Positions 1 to 10,598 of a stretch of 64,000 nucleotides of DNA are shown piece by piece. The position numbers were made by a program, and so were the translations under genes. This DNA comes from Piper betle (Eukaryota > Streptophyta > Magnoliopsida > Piperales > Piperaceae): contig JAURVB010014082.1 of the NCBI GenBank assembly GCA_033002965.1, positions 186,001 to 250,000 of the forward strand, in the 5' to 3' direction. Position 1 is the first letter of the stretch. Every line of letters starts with the position of its first letter. Under the pieces are notes generated by a model that did not search any database, had not been told where the DNA came from, and saw only the letters and a list, made by a program, of their open reading frames with translations.

Positions 1-312
1 CGCCATGCTCGGTTACTCGGCAGCCTCGTACACCTCGGTTTGTAACATGCAACTAAATATAGGTTAGCCTCGGCATATTATTTCTACTACTCGGATAGCA
101 ACCACTACCCCCTCATAGACGCGAAAAACCTAGGGATAACACCCAAACCCTAATTCCTGACAACACCCATAAATCATGGCCGTAACACCTATCATCCCCT
201 ACATGAATTGAATAAATTCTGAGAACGCGGCCGAGCGTCCCCACCTTCGATGTTGTTCCTCACATACAATGATGATAGCTACGTACAAGTGGTTACAAAT
301 ACGTAGCCACCC
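1..312. other. Upstream spacer of first GT90 copy
   Basis: No coding exon, RNA gene or clear repeat is recognisable. The stretch presumably contains the promoter and 5' leader of the glycosyltransferase gene that starts at 313, but I see no unambiguous TATA box at the usual distance. Confidence 0.4.
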
Positions 313-2838
313 ATGCAATATGCGAATGCCTTCTTCTTCCTCTTCCTCCTCCTCCTCCTACCCCTCAAGCGGTACCGGGCATGGCATCCACTTTCCTCTC
401 CAGATCTTTACCAGCGCCCCCACTCTTCCGACCCATCTGCCTCCTCTTCTTCTCCCTCTTCCCCTTTTTCCTCCTCGCCCTCCTCCTCCACCATGTACGT
501 ATATATATATATATATATACATATATTAACAATGGCAGTAATAAGTTATAATAATGAATCTGCATTTGATGTAGGGAGCAGATTCGGTGTCGAGAGCGAA
601 GACGATAGCAGGGCACAACCTCGAGCCGACGCCATGGCATCCCTTCCCCGTCGCCGACCACGTCCACGCCAACGCCCCCTCCACCTACGCACGCATCCTC
701 CGATGCTCCTATCTCTCTTGCACCCCCACCTCTTCCCCGCCTCCCGGTTCGCAGGCCGAGGGTCGGATCCTCCGCGGTCGTCGACGCCGCCGGAGAGGTG
801 CCCCTTCGTTTTCCGGTGGATACGCGAGGATCTGGCGCCGTGGGCGGAGACCGGGATTTCGGCGGAGGATGTGGCGGCGGCGAAGGAGCGCGCGGCGATG
901 CGGGTGGTGGTCGTCGGCGGCAGGCTGTACGTGGATTTGTACTACGCGTGCGTGCAGAGCAGGGCGGTGTTCACGGTCTGGGGGGTCCTGCAACTGCTCC
1001 GGCGCTACCCCGGCGAGGTGCCGGACGTCGATTTGATGTTCGATTGCATGGACCGGCCGGTGGTCGAGAGGTCGGAAGTCCAACGCCGGCCGCCGCCGCC
1101 GCTCTTCCGATACAGCACCAGTCCCCGCCATTACGACATCCCTTTCCCAGATTGGTCTTTCTGGGGCTGGTATGTATGTGTTTGATTTCATGCCGCTCTG
1201 ATATCTAATGCATCTTATATTGTTATACACATATCCATGTATAACCATATATGAATTCTATTATCACGTTATGTATCATCCATTCAGAGTTGGTGATGAA
1301 ACTTGCAAAATATTCGGTGGGTTGGATGGAGGATTTATCATGAAAAAGTTTTCTTTTAATCTTTTGATTAATTGAAGAGCATATTGGTATAGGAAGAACG
1401 ACATCTGAACATTAATAATCTTATCCATTAAAATGTTGATCTTATATTACACTTTTGCAAAATGGGTGTACTTCATAATATGATTAGCAGAGCTAATTAG
1501 TTGGATATCTGATGTAAAGAAGCTGTAAATCCGCTCATCTATATGAGCTGATGTATTTGTAATGATTTGCACTTCTTTTTAAAAAGATTTTATTTGTGAG
1601 AGAATTGAGGATTGATGTAGTTTTTATCTTTCAGCTTGTTGATGTACTATTATATGCCATCTATTTGATATGGCTGTAGTTTCTGTAATTGATGCCAATT
1701 ATAAGCTATATATTCAGCCTTTTATCCGCGTGTTTGCATGCATGTCGTATGTTCATGTAGATATCATAACAATTGCTTACAACCAATTTAGAGAACATGT
1801 TGTGACTGAGATGATGATATTGAGCAGGCCTGAGGTGAACATTGGACCTTGGGATGAGGAATTTGCCGATATAAAGAGAGGGGCAATGGCTCAGAACTGG
1901 TCCTCCAAGCTTCCCTTAGCATATTGGAAGGGAAACCCAGATGTGGATTCCCCTGTTCGGACAGAGCTTCTCAAATGCAATGACTCGCAGGCATGGGGAG
2001 CCCAGATTATGCGGCAGGTTATTAATTTAGACTCTCTCTCTTATTGCTGCCTTCCTCAGTACCTAATATACTTTTATTCAGTACTTGGCCAAATTGTAGT
2101 GAACAATTCCTTCGACCGTTTATTGCAGGATTGGGGCGAGGAAAGTAGAGCTGGGTTTCAACAGTCCAAGCTTTCAAGCCAGTGTGGACATAGGTTGGGA
2201 TCTTATATTAAATCATACCTTATTATATTATATTTAATGTTCTTGTTAATTTTTGTCATTCTATTGATGTGGTCGTGGGGTGTAGGTACAAAATATATGC
2301 AGAAGGGTATGCTTGGTCAGTGAGTTTAAAGTACATTCTTGCTTGTGGTTCCATGTCCCTGATTATAGACCCAGAGTACCAAGACTTCTTTAGCCGTGGC
2401 CTCAAACCAAAGCACGATTACTGGCCTGTTAGACGTCAAGATCTTTGTCCATCTATTAAATCTGCTGTGGAGTGGGGCAGCAACCACTCGGATGAGGTAC
2501 TTCAATTCTCCTTTCTGATGATCATCATGGAAAAGTTCACAACACACACACATTGAAACCATCAGTCTGAATTTTAAGTGAATGAACAGGCAGCGGCTAT
2601 TGGAAAAGGAGGACAAGATTACATGGCAGAGCTAAGCATGGAACATGTATACGATTATATGTACCATCTCATTAGAGAATACCACAAGCTACAAAGATTC
2701 GAGCCGGAGAAACCACCTTCGGCACAAGAGATATGCGAAGATTCTATCCTCTGTTATGCAGATGACAAACAGAAATCCTTCCTCAAAAGATCGTCTGCTT
2801 CGCGTTCTTCTTCTACGCCGTGCACTCTCCGCCCATAA
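313..2838 (+). CDS. GT90 (rumi/CAP10-like) glycosyltransferase, copy 1, near complete
   Basis: Plant homologue of O-glucosyltransferase rumi (Glyco_transf_90/CAP10), normally a type II membrane protein of the secretory pathway; the plant substrate is not evident from sequence. Exons: 313-494 (N-terminus with a hydrophobic FFFLFLLLLL anchor and Ser/Pro stem), about 599-1169, 1828-2017, 2129-2193, 2286-2496, 2590-2838; junctions from exon 2 onward are GT-AG and phase-consistent. Conserved blocks in order: GHNLEPTPWHPF, CPFVFRWIREDLAPW, LYVDLYYACVQSR, DVDLMFDCMDRPV, DIPFPDWSFWGW, YWKGNPDV, WGAQIMRQDW, YKIYAEGYAWSVSLKYIL, and a C-terminus ending TPCTLRP. Within exon 2 the GHNLEPTP block and the CPFVFRWI block are in different frames, so one base appears missing between about 700 and 790. 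This is the only copy with all C-terminal exons. The exon 2 acceptor is the least certain boundary. Confidence 0.85.
495..533. repeat. (TA)n microsatellite in intron 1
   Basis: Alternating TA run at the 5' end of the first intron of GT90 copy 1, directly after the splice donor. Confidence 0.8.
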
Positions 2839-4439
2839 AACCACCAAATCACTCAAGACTCAAGAGTGGGTGCAAGATAAAGAGAGAATAGGGAGCGAGC
2901 TTGCAAAAGAAGGCACTTGGGGATGAAAGCTAGATGAAAATGCATTGCCAACTGACTGCTAATTCATCTCCCTGTTTCACGAAATTACGACTCGGATGTT
3001 TACAGGAAGCAATACTTGCGAAAAGAGAAGCATTGGTTGTGGCGGGAAGTCGGCATGCAGGCAAGGTCTCGACTCTTTGAAAGAAAAATAAGATTTCATC
3101 GTGATCAAGAATTCTCATGAATTGTAATTATAATTATACAGGCACATGCAGATTAATCTTAAGTTGGAGAAAATAGTATTTGACCATTTAAAATTTTATC
3201 GTTTGTAATTATATTTAATTATAATTTATCATCTAATATTTTTAGTTAAAGAATAAAAAGAAGAAAGTGAATAACTCGTAGCATTGATGAGGCGTAATTA
3301 ATTAAATTGGGCTGATCGGGATATATTGTTAATAAAATCAGGATGCATTAAAAAAATAGATAGAATCTCAATAATAAAAGAAGTTGATTAAGTATTGAAA
3401 GTAATTTAAGAGGTGAAGACGTTCTTGAGATAGAAGCAGATATATCTGAGAGCAACGCGCGAACGAGTAACGTTGTTTCTTCTTCTTTGAAAAACCTTTT
3501 CGGAGGAACAAGACGCAAGAGTGTGGAAAGGCACCGGCCATGGCCATCTTGATACGTTGTTTTCCTTCTCTTCTTCAACATCCCCCTCATGCTCCTCCTT
3601 CACCCTGGATGACGACTCCACCATTTTAATATATCACTCATCTTATCTTCATATTCTTTTATGATTAATTTGTTGGTCATTCTTGTAATGATTTGATCAA
3701 TATATTTGGTGCCTTGGATTGGCTGCAGATTAAGAAAGCCAATTCCATCACCCAAATGTAAACCATCACATGTCACAATTTGTGTTGGAGATATTCACTC
3801 CTACTGGAAAATGATCAATCACATGAAAAATTACGAAGACATAGAATATAATTTAAGAAGTATGAGGATTCGATGAGAATTTATATAATACGAGAAAAAC
3901 TCATTGACGAGGATTTTAATGCTTATCAAATAGTATTTGGAATTGACTCTTTATTTTCAAGAAGGGTTCTATATCTCTAGTTTATAAATATGATATTAGA
4001 CATATATATTAGATGTGTTTTTCTTTTAAAGAAGTTTTATAGTGTTTTTTTTAACGGAGATATAAGAAATTATAGATCTAGACAAGGATAAGGTCATTAT
4101 TGGTACTCTATGTGAGAAAAAAGAGAAATTATTTATTACGAGGAAAAAATATAATTTTGGGTTCTTCAATAAGATCAACAAAAATTAATTCATTTTCTTT
4201 ATCTTTTGTTTATGGTTTATAATTGAGAGTATACTACTCGTTTAAGTAGAGTTTGCTTTACTTGGATAAAGTTTTTTAGTAGAATTTTTTACATGTATTA
4301 GATGAATTTTTCTTCGTATATTAAGAAGTGGTTTCACTCGTTAAAAAATAATTTTACTCGTTTCGTATCTTTAGTTGTGGTTTTTTTAATTAAAAGAATT
4401 TCGCTTTAATTTTATCCACTATTCATTTATCTTGTCAAA
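2839..4439. other. Spacer between GT90 copies 1 and 2
   Basis: AT-rich sequence after the copy 1 stop codon. The first part is probably 3' UTR. I see no further exon, RNA gene or transposon terminus. Confidence 0.4.
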
Positions 4440-5586
4440 TCTTACAACATGGAGTTTAAAATCCCAACAATCTGAAGCCGACGTCGTGGCATGGCTTGAG
4501 CTGCTCAAGCACTTCGACAACAGCACTGGGAGGATCTTCCGGTGCCCCTTCCTCACCCCCTGCACCTCCTTCTTCGACTGATTACCTATCACCAGACATC
4601 AACAAGCCATCGCCGTCGACGACCCGAAGTCGTCGCCGGAGTGTCCTTTCGTTTTCTGGTGCATACACGAGAATCTGACTTTGTGGGCGAGATCCAGGAT
4701 GTCGACGGCGGATGTGGCGGCGGCGAAGGACCATTCGGCGATGCGGGTGCTCATCGTCGGCGGCAGGTTGTACATGGACTTGTACTATGCATGCGTGCAG
4801 AGCAGGGCGGCGTTCACTCTCCGGGGGCTCCTGCAGCTGCAGCTGCTCCGGGGTTCCCCGGCGAGGTGCCAGACGTCGACTTCATGTTCGATTGCATGGA
4901 CCGGCTGGTGATTCGGCGGTCCCTCCGCCGCTCTTCCGATACAGTACTACATCTCCTTCTCGGACTGGTCTTTCTGGGATTGGTATGTCTTTTACAAATT
5001 GGATGGCTGTTCATTAGGCGAGTCCAGTTTATTAGTAATTTCAAAGTACTCAAACTGCTATATAAATCAAGAGTTGAGCTCGGACTAGCTTAATTTACAG
5101 TTATATGATTAGACTGAGCATGGTGATGCATTTGAGTAGGCCTGAGGTGAACATAGGGACTTGGGATGAGGAGTTTGAAGATATAAGGAGAGGGGCAATG
5201 GCTCAGAACTGGTCTTCCAAGCTCCCCTTTGCGTACTGGGTGAGGCACTTCTTCAATTCTCAATCACCATGGAAAAGTTCACCACAACACATGCATTGAA
5301 ACATTAATCTGAATGTAAGTGAAATGAAGAAGCAGCGGCTATTGGAAAAGGAGGACAAGATTATATGGCTAAGCATGGAACATGCATACGATTATATATG
5401 TACCACCATCTCATTAGAGAATACAATAAGCTGCAAAGATTCAAACCGGTGCCACCGCTTTCTGCACAAGAGATAACTATTATGCAGACGATGGTAACCA
5501 GAAATCATTCCTCAAAAGATCAACGTCGGCTTCGCGTTCGTCGTCGAGTCCGTGCACTCCCGCCTAGGCAAAATAAAATAAAATAA
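4440..5586 (+). pseudogene. GT90 (rumi-like) pseudogene, copy 2, internally deleted
   Basis: Second tandem copy. The KPTSWH block near 4475 and the block from about 4637 to 4980 match exon 2 of copy 1 (CPFVFW, HENLTLWARS, LYMDLYYACVQSR, EVPDVDFMFDCMDR), but at least three frame changes are needed to read it through. Exon 3 homology (RPEVNIGTWDEEF to SSKLPFAYW, about 5140-5238) stops abruptly. It passes directly into sequence homologous to the start of copy 1 intron 5, followed by the last exon (about 5331-5560, QRLLEKEDKI region). The second half of exon 3, all of exons 4 and 5, and the catalytic-core blocks GNPDV and YKIYAEGYAWS are therefore missing. No clear N-terminal anchor exon was found. 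Non-functional with high confidence. Confidence 0.88.
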
Positions 5587-5927
5587 AAACAATAACAGAG
5601 TGAGAGTCACCGATCAAAGTATAATAAAATAAAATAAAATATTAAATTTAAATTTTATTTATTTATTTATTTATTTAATCAAAATTTATCTCCAAAATCA
5701 AAATTTATCATCTTCATATTTAATTTGATATTTATCTATAAAATTAAAGTTTATTTTTAATATATCATATCATTTTAATTTATCTTATAATTTAATAAAG
5801 ATTTATCTATAAAATTAGTGACGATCTTTAACAGAGGCTGGGCGACATCATGCTTTCTTCAAAATTTAAATAGTAGGCAAATTTAACTTAATTTGATTAA
5901 AGTAAACCTCTATCAAACAAACTAAAC

Positions 5928-5958
<31 letters not shown>

Positions 5959-6000
5959 CATAAAAAAAATTCTAGAAATCTCGGCCTTTTATTCATTGTC
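5587..6000. repeat. AT-rich low-complexity spacer with (AAAAT)n, (TTTA)n and (TA)n
   Basis: Runs of AAAAT/AAATA pentamers near 5573-5642, TTTA tetramers near 5656-5678 and a TA dinucleotide run at about 5931-5958 separate GT90 copies 2 and 3. No gene seen. Confidence 0.7.
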
Positions 6001-6132
6001 ACGTAGAAAACCACGTTGTTTGGGCTCACGTAGCTCATGCCAAACCCTCTACGTCCTTCTTCTTCTCCTACTTCCTTCTTCCCCAATCCCCCACTTTTTC
6101 AAAATCGGAGCGCACCGCCAAAACCAGCAACG

Positions 6133-6893
6133 ATGGCGGCCATGGCCGCAAATATCGCCGCTTTTTCTCGGCTTATTTTCTCCCCCATCTCAGGCCTTCC
6201 CGACCCAAGCTATGCTGCTTCTTCGTCTTCATCCCCTTCTTCGTCGTCCTCGCCCACCATGTAGGTCCTCCTTCCCCCTCTTCGATTTGTTGTTGTTCTT
6301 GATCGAGAAGGTCTAATGGCGTTCTGGGTGATTGGGTGTTGTTTCCGTCGAAGGCGGTGAAGTTGGACGTCACGATGGGGACGGTCGGAGGCCACAACCT
6401 GGAGCCGACGCCGTGGCACCTATTCGAGCCCAAGAAGTTGGATGATGGGTACTCGAAGATCCTCAAATGCTCCTTGTTGAGCTCCTACTCCACGTTGCTC
6501 GACTGGACCCGGTTCGGCGGGCGTCGAAGGAGGAAGAGCGGTTGGGCTTCGTCGCCGGACTGCCCGTTCGTTTTCCGGTGGATACACGAGGACCTGGCGC
6601 CGTGGGTGAGTCCGGGATCACGGAGGCGGATGTGGCGGCGGCGAAGGAGCACGCGGCGATGCGGGTGGTGGTGATCGGCGGCCGGCTATTCGCGGATCTG
6701 TACTACGCCTGCGTGGAGAGCAGGGTGTTGTTCACGCTGTGGGGGTTTCTGCAGCTGCTCCGGCGGTACCCCGCCAACGTGCCGGACGTCGATTTGATGT
6801 TCGATTGCATGGACCTGCCGGTGATCGAGAGATCGGAAATCCAACGCTGGCCGCCGCCGCCGCCGCCGATCTTCCGATACAGTACCACTAGTA
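6133..6893 (+). pseudogene. GT90 (rumi-like) pseudogene, copy 3, truncated after exon 2
   Basis: Third tandem copy, holding only the first two exons. Exon 1 (about 6133-6260) encodes a Ser-rich stem ending SSSSSPTM before a GT donor, parallel to exon 1 of copy 1. Exon 2 contains GHNLEPTPWHLFEPKKLD, CPFVFRWIHEDLAPWV, then in another frame ITEADVAAAKEHAAMRVVV, LYYACVESR, DVDLMFDCMDLPV and FRYSTTS. The frame change lies near 6605-6612, where copy 1 has one more base (WAETGIS versus a shortened equivalent). Homology ends at about 6893, before the PFPDWSFWGW block. From there the sequence is the opposite-strand RRP6-like relic. All downstream catalytic exons are absent. Confidence 0.85.
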
Positions 6894-8804
6894 CCTTTTG
6901 TTTTCATGTCTGCCACTAAACAATCTGCAATATATAGTAGGTAGTGAGCATCAGTGAAAGCACACTCAACCATCTCAGCTGAAAGTGGGCGTTGCCTCCA
7001 ATCTTCACGCTCTTATGCAAAATAAAAATGTAGTATTCTGATTATTAATCCCACGACAAAAAAACACTAGTGAAAATACAAAGTAGCATTCAGCTAATGA
7101 AAAAACTATTAGAAGTTGATATCAACACAAACGTGAGCATCACATCCTAAAGTGTTAGAACCTCAGAATAGGCTTCCAACCTGCAGCATCTTGTTACTGA
7201 GTATTCCACTATATGCAGCATCTTGTTACTGAGTATTCCACTATATGATTTAAATGGCTTGGAAAGCACAAGGCATGCCTGGAAAAATAAAAAAATGGGA
7301 ATTAAAATGTCGTCCTACTATTTTCAAATACAAGCGACTAATTATGAAAGCATGGCGTCCAATAGTAAGTGAGATTTTATGAGATAAAAGGTTGAAATTG
7401 TGGAGAAGCAAGTGGGAACATATAATGATTGATCTATTAAACGTTTCGAATTATGCCTTTCTATACTGCAGGCGGCATGAGTCAATATTAAAAGAAACTA
7501 CACATTTAACCATTGAATTTTTTTCCTAGATTCATTTCCTTCAAATAAAGTGGTTTTGAATTTGAATATTCTTTGCAACAATCTATACTGAAAGAAAAAC
7601 TAAAACAAATAGTATTACTGTAAATGTGTACAAATATTTACTTGCCTTTGCAGCATCAAACAAATTGACAACATATATATGGAAATCTCTTTGAAGCCAG
7701 AGAACATCATTATCTCCTCCATGAAATAACTTCACAAGAAACAGTGCTCCAACCTTGACTAATACTTTCTACAGTTTTTTTTTTATTTTATCAAAGTCAA
7801 TGTAACAAAAATAGGATTACCAAAAAGCTAGTTTGTCCAAACGAAAACAATGCTATAATGATGAAAAGAAAAAGGTCTTAAATTAATTTCGAATTCAATG
7901 AAAGCGTCATGGTTTTACCTTGCATATTAAAGGGTCTGCAAAACCGGTTGGAGATTATGCATCTCATCATGTAAAGCAATTGTATCCATTAGATGATCTT
8001 CTGTCTCAGTGGAAATCTATTAAAATGGGTGTGAAAATTTGCACCATTACATGCATGGAAAAATGAACAAAAAGGCAAAAAATGACCACCTACAAGATAC
8101 CTGCATCAAGGCAGTAAACCCAAGGAATTAATGTAGGCTATGTTGTTCAGTGTCAACAGCAAAAGCTGCATCCTTGCTCAGTCGGTCTGTCATGACTTCC
8201 AACTCAGAGCGTGTTGCCACCCAATGTGGGAGCTTCCGGATGATGGAATCTTGCCACTAGACGTGAATTTAGGTGGTCCAGGATTTTGGAGCAAGTTGTT
8301 AATTTCGGGTTCATAAGGGTGTCGAATCACATTGTTCTCTGCATTGACATTTGACGAATCAAACTTTACTCATCTAAAGTTTCACCTCCATACCATACAA
8401 GTAGGTTCTATACAAATAACAATGAGTCGAGGAATCCTTGTAAAACAAATACATCAAGAAGACAATGGAGGGGGAAAAGATTGAATTTGTCGAAGAAAAT
8501 ATATGAGAATAATATGAAATCTCAGAGAAAGAATAATCAAAAGAAACAATAGGAACAAAAAGGTTCTACCATTGTCTGTGCCGACTTTTCTATCAAAATG
8601 CACAAATGGTGCATAGGAGTTGTCTGCAATAGCACATTTGAAGTTGTCCTGTGGTTTTTTCTCCAACAACAAATAAAAAATCTCTTTAATGCCATGCCTA
8701 CGCTCGGATCACCGAGTCCAATACACTACAACGAAAACCAAAGAGATGCAGACAGCGGCATAGAGCAATGCCAAGTTGCTTGTTCCGAGGATTTCCCTCA
8801 ACAT
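6890..8804 (-). pseudogene. RRP6-like 3'-5' exonuclease pseudogene (RRP6L3 type)
   Basis: Minus-strand relic of a DEDD-family 3'-5' exonuclease related to exosome subunit RRP6, closest in layout to plant RRP6-like 3. The N-terminal exon (8804 down to 8570) has a membrane segment (LALLYAAVCISLVFVVVYW) and then KCAIADNSYAPFVHFDRK. Exon 8373-8101 carries IRHPYEPEINNLL and the exonuclease motif FAVDTEQHSLH. Exon 8016-7919 carries DTIALHDEMHNLQP. Exon about 7729-7646 carries FHGGDNDVLWLQRDFHIYVV and ends at a possible GC splice donor. The last piece, about 7009-6893, carries REDWRQRPLSAEMVE and TDAHYLLYIADCLV. Damage: a stop codon at 8128-8130, frame breaks near 8710 and in exon 8016-7919, apparent lack of the CEVLSKPQKSLAYLLE-type exon, and loss of everything after the exonuclease domain. 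Confidence 0.82.
7182..7243. repeat. Tandem duplication, two ~31-bp units
   Basis: A unit of about 31 bp beginning TGCAGCATCTTGTTACTGAG occurs twice head-to-tail with essentially no differences, inside an intron-like stretch of the RRP6-like relic. It looks like a recent slippage or repair duplication. Confidence 0.85.
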
Positions 8805-10205
8805 CTCTCCGCAATTAAAGCAGGCAATATCAAAATCTTCTATTACCCAGATTATGCTAAAAAACATGTGCATGAATCAGTCAGGAAGGCGTGAAAATTA
8901 TTCCATTAGTCAGATCAATGCCAACCACATCATTTGTTTTGCAGTATACATCTTGCTAGGTCAATTTCACGTTTCAGAACATCATTAAACAATACAAATA
9001 TGAATCATAAATAAGCAAGGTATTTGTACTATAAACATAAACATGGGGAGAATACATATTTAGTAAAATACTTGTATACCTCTATGAAATAGATAAGAAA
9101 TAAGCTTTTGGGCACATCTACAGAACAAATAACTCCTTCCTATTTCAGTCAACTAGCAAATAAATGATCAAGCAAGCAAGCTGGTAGGTTGCTCTTCCAC
9201 ATCAGGAACAGCAGGTTCCTTTCACTTAGCTTGTCGACCATTCGGCTTGGGTGGCGCAATGGTTGGATCAAGCTTCAAGATGGGTACTGGCAAAAATTTG
9301 GAGTAGAACATGGGAAGCGTTCTATACGACATGAATCCCCGCAAACATCGGAGAATGTCTTCTTCAATTTCACTGTCGTCTTTTATAGTCTAATACTCAT
9401 TGAAATTACAGACATGCCCTTCAAAAGTACTAACTGTCTAACTTGTCCACTGCTTCCTTCTTCAGCTTCTCGGCTCTGTTTTGTCTGTCACAAGCCCAGC
9501 ATTCGGTTTATCTAATCCTTTGATATCATCTTTACAAAATCTGACATAGCAAATACATACAAAAAGTTAGGACAAAAATAAAACAGAGGGAAGATGTCAA
9601 CAGCCAACAACTTGCGGATCATGGAACAAAGATCCTGCTCTGAACTGGATCGAACCCAGGAGAAAGACTACGACCGGGGCTACATACTTGTGATCGTCTT
9701 AGTGTTTTTCCTTTTTTTGGAAAAGGATAATTTGCGAACAGATAGTAATAAAAGACTTAATCGTTAATTTCATACAGTTATAACCAGGTTGACAATTCGA
9801 TCCATTTTCAGCTACGTGTTTGGTTTCAAAATTTTTTAGCTAAAAATGTTGCCAATAATCTCATTATGCACAATTTACTCATAAAAAGTAAACATTTCCT
9901 TACTAATTGCATTCTCACAATTTTTAAAATAATATATTATTAATTTATTATTATTATTATTATTATTATTATATCCGTTGTTAAATATGATGAATTTATT
10001 TTCTCCTTATTATAATTTTTTATTATATATTAAAAATAAGAAAATCTATTAATAAAAAAATATTAACCTTTTTTTTACATTTGTATTTGTTCAAGTCTAC
10101 ACATGTCTTTTATATATATATACCACAAAATACATAAAACTACATTTATTTATTGAAAATTAATGGTAGGCACCCAGAACAAATTCTTCCTTATTATTAC
10201 AATTA

Positions 10206-10253
<48 letters not shown>

Positions 10254-10360
10254 CTACATTCACAATGTGATTTTTTTCTATTTTTACAAAAAATGTTTTT
10301 TAATTATTTTTCGACTTCCAAATTCTAAAAGTTGATATAATTTGTAATCTTATATTATAT
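8805..10360. other. Spacer between RRP6-like relic and LIMR gene, with one exon-like segment
   Basis: Mostly AT-rich. At about 9394-9232 on the minus strand there is an exon-like reading frame containing EIEEDILRCLRGFM, LPMFYSKFLPVPILKLD and TIAPPKPNGRQAK. A TGA at about 9230 is followed in frame by KEPAVPDVEEQPTSLLA and another stop. I do not recognise the family. It could be the 3' end of a lost minus-strand gene. The rest includes (ATT)n near 9943-9972 and a (TA)n run near 10214-10248. Confidence 0.45.
10210..10248. repeat. (GT)n(TA)n microsatellite
   Basis: Short GT run followed by about 16 TA units, some 350 bp upstream of the LIMR gene start codon. Confidence 0.85.
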
Positions 10361-10598
10361 TAATTTGATTATGAGGGGTGCAATTGGCATTTCTCTGTTT
10401 CTCAGCCGAGTAAATAAACAGATAACAAGAGGGAGAGAGAGAGAAAACGGAAAAAGGCCGCTCGGCCGTTTGTCGGAAAACGGAGAAAAAGCCCGACCTT
10501 TCGGCCCCAAATCCCCAAATCGGAACCCTAGATGCTCCACCTCCCCTAGCCAACGCCGCCGCCGCCGCCGCTGATAGATCGACCGATCGGCCGCCGCC

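Noticed and set aside
365..1248. Minus-strand ORFs over GT90 copy 1 exons 1-2
   Set aside because: Antisense shadows of a GC-rich exon whose plus-strand translation carries all the GT90 motifs.
9640..9660. tRNA T-arm-like CTGGGTTCGATCCAG on the minus strand
   Set aside because: The flanks do not form D-arm, anticodon arm or acceptor stem; only the T-arm motif is present, so it is not a tRNA gene.
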